64,000 nt of DNA, taken from assembly GCA_963931865.1 (NCBI GenBank), contig OZ007515.1, positions 3,695,192 through 3,759,191 of the forward strand, read 5' to 3'. The notes under the pieces are model-generated. The model was given only the letters and a program-made list of their open reading frames with translations. It made no database searches and was not told where the DNA came from. Position 1 is the first letter of the stretch. Each line of letters opens with the position of its first letter. This DNA comes from Axinella damicornis (lineage: Eukaryota > Porifera > Demospongiae > Axinellida > Axinellidae). A program made the translations under genes and the position numbers. Shown piece by piece: positions 59,720-64,000 of this stretch.

Positions 59720-60840
59720 ATCAATTGCTAGTGTGTTTCATATTACGTGTATTGCACTTCGGTCTTGTGTGTTGATCACTCTGTAGTCCGACAAACCAGC
59801 CCAGGTGATTTTTTTTGCTGATTGTGCTTACTTTGAATTCCTGAGTTTGATGACTCCTATGCTACATGTACCGGAAAAAAGCTCAACACAGCTCATACCC
59901 TCAATTTGGCCCATGCCTTCAGTAGTCCAGCTGTGATACAGCAGTTATCTTTTTCTATGTACATCCTGATGGAAAATGGTAGGGATGGGACGCACCTGGT
60001 CTCGTGACTAACATCCTAGCTACTAGCATAGAATCCTTATTGTTTATTATGCTGCTGGTGATTTACATGTATATTGGAGTGCCAATTAGGTATAAAGCCC
60101 AACTCCACTCCACTACCTTACCTATATACCCAAACAATAACCCCAGCATGCAGTACCACTTGACTGATCATATATACTGCAAGTGGTCCTTGTTGGGGTC
60201 TGGGAATGAGAATAGTGCCTATAGCCTTGATATAGGTTAGACACTGAGACCAAGGGATCTACGCGATTTAGAAACCTGAGGGCCCTGGGCTGTAGCATCC
60301 CGAGCGCAGCGAGGGCGCTACTTAGGGCCCGAGGGTTTCTAAATCTCGTAGATCCCATTGGTCAAGTTGTCTAACTGATTTAGAGTGTAGCATTCCATAA
60401 ACATGTAAACCTGTAATAATGCTGTAAAACATTACAAGCAGACATGTTCTCATGTACAAATCCTGTTAAATATAGAAAACCCGTATGGCCGAGTTTTCTA
60501 CATGTAGAAAACCCGCAACTATGGCATTTAGTAATGGGTAACTGGCCAATCAGAATACAACATTTACTTTAGCTATACTCTAATTCCCAGGTATTCTACA
60601 CCTCCAGTTCATCAGAGCATACTGTAAGCGATCAAAACCTGCATGGAGGTATGTGTACAACATGACTGTAGAAGGCCTGCAGCTGGGAATGAGGGCTACC
60701 CAGTGCCCACTTTACCTGAGCTTTGACTACATGTAGAACAATGGTACTGTACAACTATGATCTCACAACAGCACTTTTTCCAAGCCATTCATATAAATTC
60801 ATCAATTTCACAGGTGGACAGGCAATGTGTCTGGTTGTGT
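59720..60840. other. Intergenic interval, CSPP1 and RPL14 3' ends
   Basis: Convergent 3' ends, no exon seen. Contains the inverted-repeat element at 60236-60375. Confidence 0.6.
60236..60375. repeat. 140-bp inverted-repeat element
   Basis: GTTAGACACTGAGACCAAGG...GGATCTAC near the left end is matched by GTAGATCCCATTGGTC...GTCTAAC at the right; an inner GGGCCCT/AGGGCCC pair extends the fold. Confidence 0.85.
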
Positions 60841-62849
60841 TCATTTGGCAGTATCTGCTGACTCTTTCTTCCTCAGTTGCTTGACCTTCCCCTTCACAAT
60901 GTTCGCTTTCTGTTGGCAAAGGAAATCTAATAATACCAGCAGTGATCATGCAGGACTACAACTATATGTGACCGGATTTGCGAAAACCCGACACTTCCTG
61001 GATTTTGAAAAAAATTGAGTTAACACCGGAAATGGTAACCGCTACCTTTCATCTTGCCGTAGAGCAAATTTCAAAGCGATCGGTCATCCAGTTGCCGAGA
61101 TACAGCTCGAAACGCGCACGGAATATGCAAAACTGCTTTCCGTGTAAATACAATTTTTGACGTTGCTATGGTATGTGATTATTTTCCGTATACTATCCGT
61201 GTTACGTGTCGTCCATTGTTAAGTAGCTGGACGCGTTTAGTTCGTGCTTTAGCTAGCTAGCCGTGTTTTTCGCGACTCATCCGGTAGATAGCTAGGTCAG
61301 ACTGAGTGAAAATGGAGAGAATAAACCAGAGGACAGCGTGAAATGACACCATTTGTGGTAAGTAGTTCGTTGTGTGCGTAGCAACGCCTTCCGTATACTA
61401 ATTTATGCACGACGATATAGCTTGAGTTCGGGCTTATAACGCCGGAATGGAAGTAGATCCAGGCTTTATACTCCAATATCTTGTAGTCCATGGGTCTGCC
61501 GACCCGTTGCTATAATAACCGCGTTTTCGCCGAAATGTTGCTGTGTGACTATAATTGGCTCTAACACAAAATCAATAAATCCGGGAAGTGTCGGGTTTTC
61601 GCAAATCCGGTCACATATTATACTATCATTACATCATGCGTAAGCACAGAGGGAAGTTCCACTCACTGGTATGATAAGACTGGTATACATGAACATTTCA
61701 GTGACGAAAATGTTCGGGGGGGGGGGGGGGGGGGGGGCAAGGATTTAAGGGCCCTAGTAATTGACAATCCAGGAAGTGTTTAAGTCCATTCACGATCAGT
61801 TGGGGCCACCCTCAGGAGATTTCGCTTTTTGCTGTCTTAGTAGAGTATTTACAGACCGAGCGCCTTGGTGTAGTCGACTGTTGAGGCTAAGTAATATCAT
61901 ATTCAAGCATGCTAGGAAAGATAACTAACCACCTTTTATTTTCTTACCTAGGCAGAGAAAATAGTCGGTATGGAAACAGCACAGTGCTTAGAAAAGGACA
62001 CACCAATTCAGTCAGTGTCCAGCCAGCTACATGCATGTGGTACATTAGCAGCTTGCTGTCTGGCCGTTCACCCTGAGGTTGTCTATGTACAGTAGGTTCT
62101 ACCTAATAAACATCCTAAAAGGTTTTCTATGTTGCAAGTTTTCTGTAACAGCTACCAAAAGGAATTTGAACTCCTAGCTCATTCCCATTCATTGCATATG
62201 GACTGGAGTTGAAAAGTGTGTGTGTGTGGTGGTGGTGGTGGTGGTGGTGGTGGGGGGGGGGGGACAGCAAACATCACAATACTCACTCGTTGTCTCAAGA
62301 CTTTAAGTTTAAAACGGTCAAAGTCAGTCAGCTGGCTTCTCCTGGCCTTCCTGGATATTCTCCTAGCCCACGAAGTCTGCTCCCACTTGTTAGTGACGTC
62401 AGCCTCCTCATAAGCCTTACGCAGCTGCTTCTCCCGGGCAGAGCGGGAGATCTTCACTTTGAAATCTGTTAGCCACAAATTTTTAAAGCTCATAGCCTGG
62501 CGAGACACTCCTGAGCACGGGCCATCCACTAGCGCCTGTAAAGTGTAGCATGTGAAGGTATGTGCATTAAATAGAGCTGTGGTAAATCTGAACCCCCCAC
62601 CATACCTACTGTAATAGAATTAATGGAACGTGTAAAGTAATGAACACACCCTTCTCTGATCCACCACATCGATGATGACACATAGCTTGCCCTGGTCCGG
62701 CCCATCATTTATCAGGGCTACTCGTCCTACCTCTACAAACCGTTTGTACACCTACAACAAACGCAATGCAAAACAGTAGAATCACTCAAAGTCAGTAGTC
62801 TAGTCGGCATGCAGAGGGAACATCACAGCATATAGTGTTCACTCACCAT
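60841..62849 (-). CDS. RPL14: Ribosomal protein L14 (eL14), 4 exons, 140 aa
   Basis: Exons in coding order: 62849-62847 (ATG only), 62751-62650, 62535-62287, 60909-60841. A large-subunit ribosomal protein; matches to recalled human RPL14 are [51 protein letters not shown] and [16 protein letters not shown]. The human Ala/Lys-rich C-terminal tail is absent, as is common outside vertebrates. The initiator codon is the entire coding part of exon 1, and the leader contains a pyrimidine-rich CTCGTTCTCTTCCTCG tract resembling a 5' TOP element, the usual translational control of ribosomal protein mRNAs. Intron 3 (1.4 kb) hosts a 649-bp transposon-like element. Start codons of RPL14 and PLC-gamma are 217 bp apart, back to back. 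Confidence 0.95.
60967..61615. mobile_element. 649-bp MITE with perfect 32-bp terminal inverted repeats and TA flanks
   Basis: The first 32 bases (starting TGTGACCGGATTTGCGAAAA) are exactly complementary to the last 32, and similarity continues for several bases inward. Both ends are flanked by TA, the target duplication of Tc1/mariner-type elements. No transposase frame inside, so it is a non-autonomous copy. Inserted in RPL14 intron 3. Confidence 0.92.
61717..61738. repeat. Poly-G run
   Basis: Homopolymer in RPL14 intron 3, poly-C on the coding strand. Confidence 0.9.
62219..62264. repeat. (GTG)n / poly-G tract
   Basis: GTGGTGGTGG repeat followed by a G run, just inside the 5' part of RPL14 intron 3. 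Confidence 0.9.
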
Positions 62850-63066
62850 TCTTGGACACCACGCACGAGGAAGAGAACGAGCTACGCATGCGCGGAAATA
62901 GAATCTGCTCGGCACGTGATCAGAAGGAACTATATACGATCAATCGATCGTTCGAGTATCGATCGCGCAGCCTGACATGATCGGGGGAGTGGAGTACCAA
63001 GCTGGGGTGACCCGAGTGTGTTGTTAAGCGTAATCCTCCAGCTTTCTCCGTCCCAGGGCGGTAGCC
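62850..63066. promoter_or_regulatory. Divergent promoter: RPL14 (-) and PLC-gamma (+)
   Basis: The interval includes an E-box CACGTG (62913-62918), a cluster of GATCGATCG-like overlapping palindromes (about 62938-62968), and the RPL14 pyrimidine-rich leader (62867-62881 on the minus strand). Confidence 0.6.
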
Positions 63067-63262
63067 ATGGCGCGAATGGCGCTAGGCGAGGGCGCGGAGA
63101 TCCCGCAGATCCTCCACGCTCTGGACCTTGGTACAGTAATGATAAGGTTCTTCCGCAAGTCTAACAAACCCCAGAAGAGAATATTTTGTCTCAAGACGGA
63201 CACGTTTGAGGTCTTGCAGTACCCAATGGCGAGAGGAAGGCACACCCTCGCCGAGGAGTCAA
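63067..63262 (+). CDS. PLCG: Phospholipase C-gamma, first coding exon (partial, runs off the window)
   Basis: The 65-residue exon ends at a GTACGT donor in phase 1. It encodes the start of the N-terminal PH domain: IPQILHALDLGTVMIRFFRK followed by NKPQKRIFCLKTDTFEVLQY. This corresponds to the recalled human PLCG1 segment in which LEVGTVM lies at the same place, followed by a KSQRPERKTF-type stretch. The enzyme cleaves PIP2 to IP3 and diacylglycerol downstream of tyrosine kinases. No second exon was recognised in the remaining 740 bp. The start at 63067 was chosen as the first ATG; Met at 63076 is possible. Confidence 0.85.
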
Positions 63263-64000
63263 GTACGTATAAAATAGACCAGTAATTTAGTGATAATTAT
63301 GACTGGTTATTGCAGACATGTTCTCTTGGACTCTGCGGTCATTACTTGGTGCTGAACTTCAGTGCCAAGACACTGTCGAAAAGTAGTGTGGATTGTTTCT
63401 AGGCAATGGTGAATATGCTGGAAACAGTGATTAACCCCATAGCTGGCAACATATGCAGGTTATACGACTCTAATCCCAAGTGGATAAAGCAATCTCCGGT
63501 AGTCTCTTACACAAGAGCTCCAGTAATCTCAAACCAAAGCTAGTCATCTCCAGTAATGACTGTAATCTCTTGGTAGCAATCTCCGGTAATAGCGTATAGG
63601 GTTGTACCTACTACCCCATGCCATGTGTAGGAGGATGTTCCCAGTAGTGCTGGCGGCATTGTAGGATGTGTTTGATAACAAGTGGCAACCACACTCCTGG
63701 TAGGCTAGTCCAAGTTGTTACGTTAACCTTCAGGGTTGGGGAGGGGGGGGGGGGCAAAACAGGACATAGAGAAAGTTTTTTTTTGGGAGGGGGGGGGGGG
63801 GGGGGGGGGGCATTGAATAGTGTTCGGCAGTGTGCCATTTAGGGGGTTGGGGTTTAAGGGGGGCAAAACATTTTCAAGTGGGGGCAAAAGAAACCCTTGC
63901 TTCAGAACGACACTCCGATCAGCTCTTACCCTCACCTCATGGATACTGGATACCACAGCAGAGTTTAACTGCATCCACCAGCTCGTACTTCTAGCCTCGC
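63263..64000. other. Start of PLC-gamma intron 1
   Basis: No exon seen. Contains CAGTAATCTC-type short repeats (about 63485-63595) and poly-G runs near 63747 and 63790. A GAGGCTA-family element begins at the right edge. Confidence 0.55.

Noticed and set aside
1..64000. tRNA, rRNA or snRNA genes
   Set aside because: No cloverleaf with A/B boxes or conserved rRNA segment was noticed on reading; a covariance-model scan could not be run.

Overview
The window is nuclear DNA of an early-branching animal. Every gene is split by many short GT-AG introns, the proteins belong to metazoan families (phospholipase C-gamma, septin, HSF2BP, CSPP1, virilizer), and genes are packed with 127 to 2,300 bp between them. 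Compact spacing, short introns and a large load of short palindromic repeats suggest a sponge (probably a demosponge). A cnidarian cannot be excluded from sequence alone, so the organism call is an inference.

Layout, left to right: (-) secreted bacterial-like alpha/beta hydrolase, 16 coding exons, 595-10857; (+) stand-alone 'gamma-specific array' of phospholipase C-gamma (half PH, SH2, SH2, SH3, half PH, no catalytic barrel), 11453-17144; (-) DGCR6 homologue, one coding exon, 17272-17874; (+) lysosomal phospholipase A2 (PLA2G15/LCAT family), 20137-22067; (-) HSF2BP homologue, 13 exons, 22296-27349; (+) virilizer/VIRMA, about 46 exons, 27682-44156, interrupted by a 200-N assembly gap; (-) DAD1, 44975-45899; (-) SEPT6-group septin, 14 exons, 47746-54853; (+) CSPP1 homologue with a 3.2-kb coding exon, 55125-59719; (-) ribosomal protein L14, 60841-62849; (+) first exon of a genuine phospholipase C-gamma at 63067, running off the right edge. 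Exons were joined by hand from reading frame, splice-site consensus and recalled family similarity; nearly all junction phases close.

Strands mostly alternate, so most promoters are shared head-to-head intervals of 217-595 bp and most 3' ends face each other. The genes do not form one pathway: they cover lipid signalling and hydrolysis, m6A RNA methylation, meiotic recombination, cilia and cytoskeleton, glycosylation and translation.

The most interesting points are: (1) the PLC-gamma regulatory array encoded as its own gene, with the FLVR arginine of its second SH2 replaced by tyrosine, about 46 kb from the start of a true PLC-gamma gene; (2) simple repeats ((CA)n, (CCCT)n, (CCT)n, poly-C) that repeatedly abut 3' splice sites and are nearly always C-rich on the sense strand; (3) tandem duplications whose unit spans an exon's 3' end and its 5' splice site; (4) a 22-bp, roughly 27-copy array made from one arm of a dispersed palindromic element.
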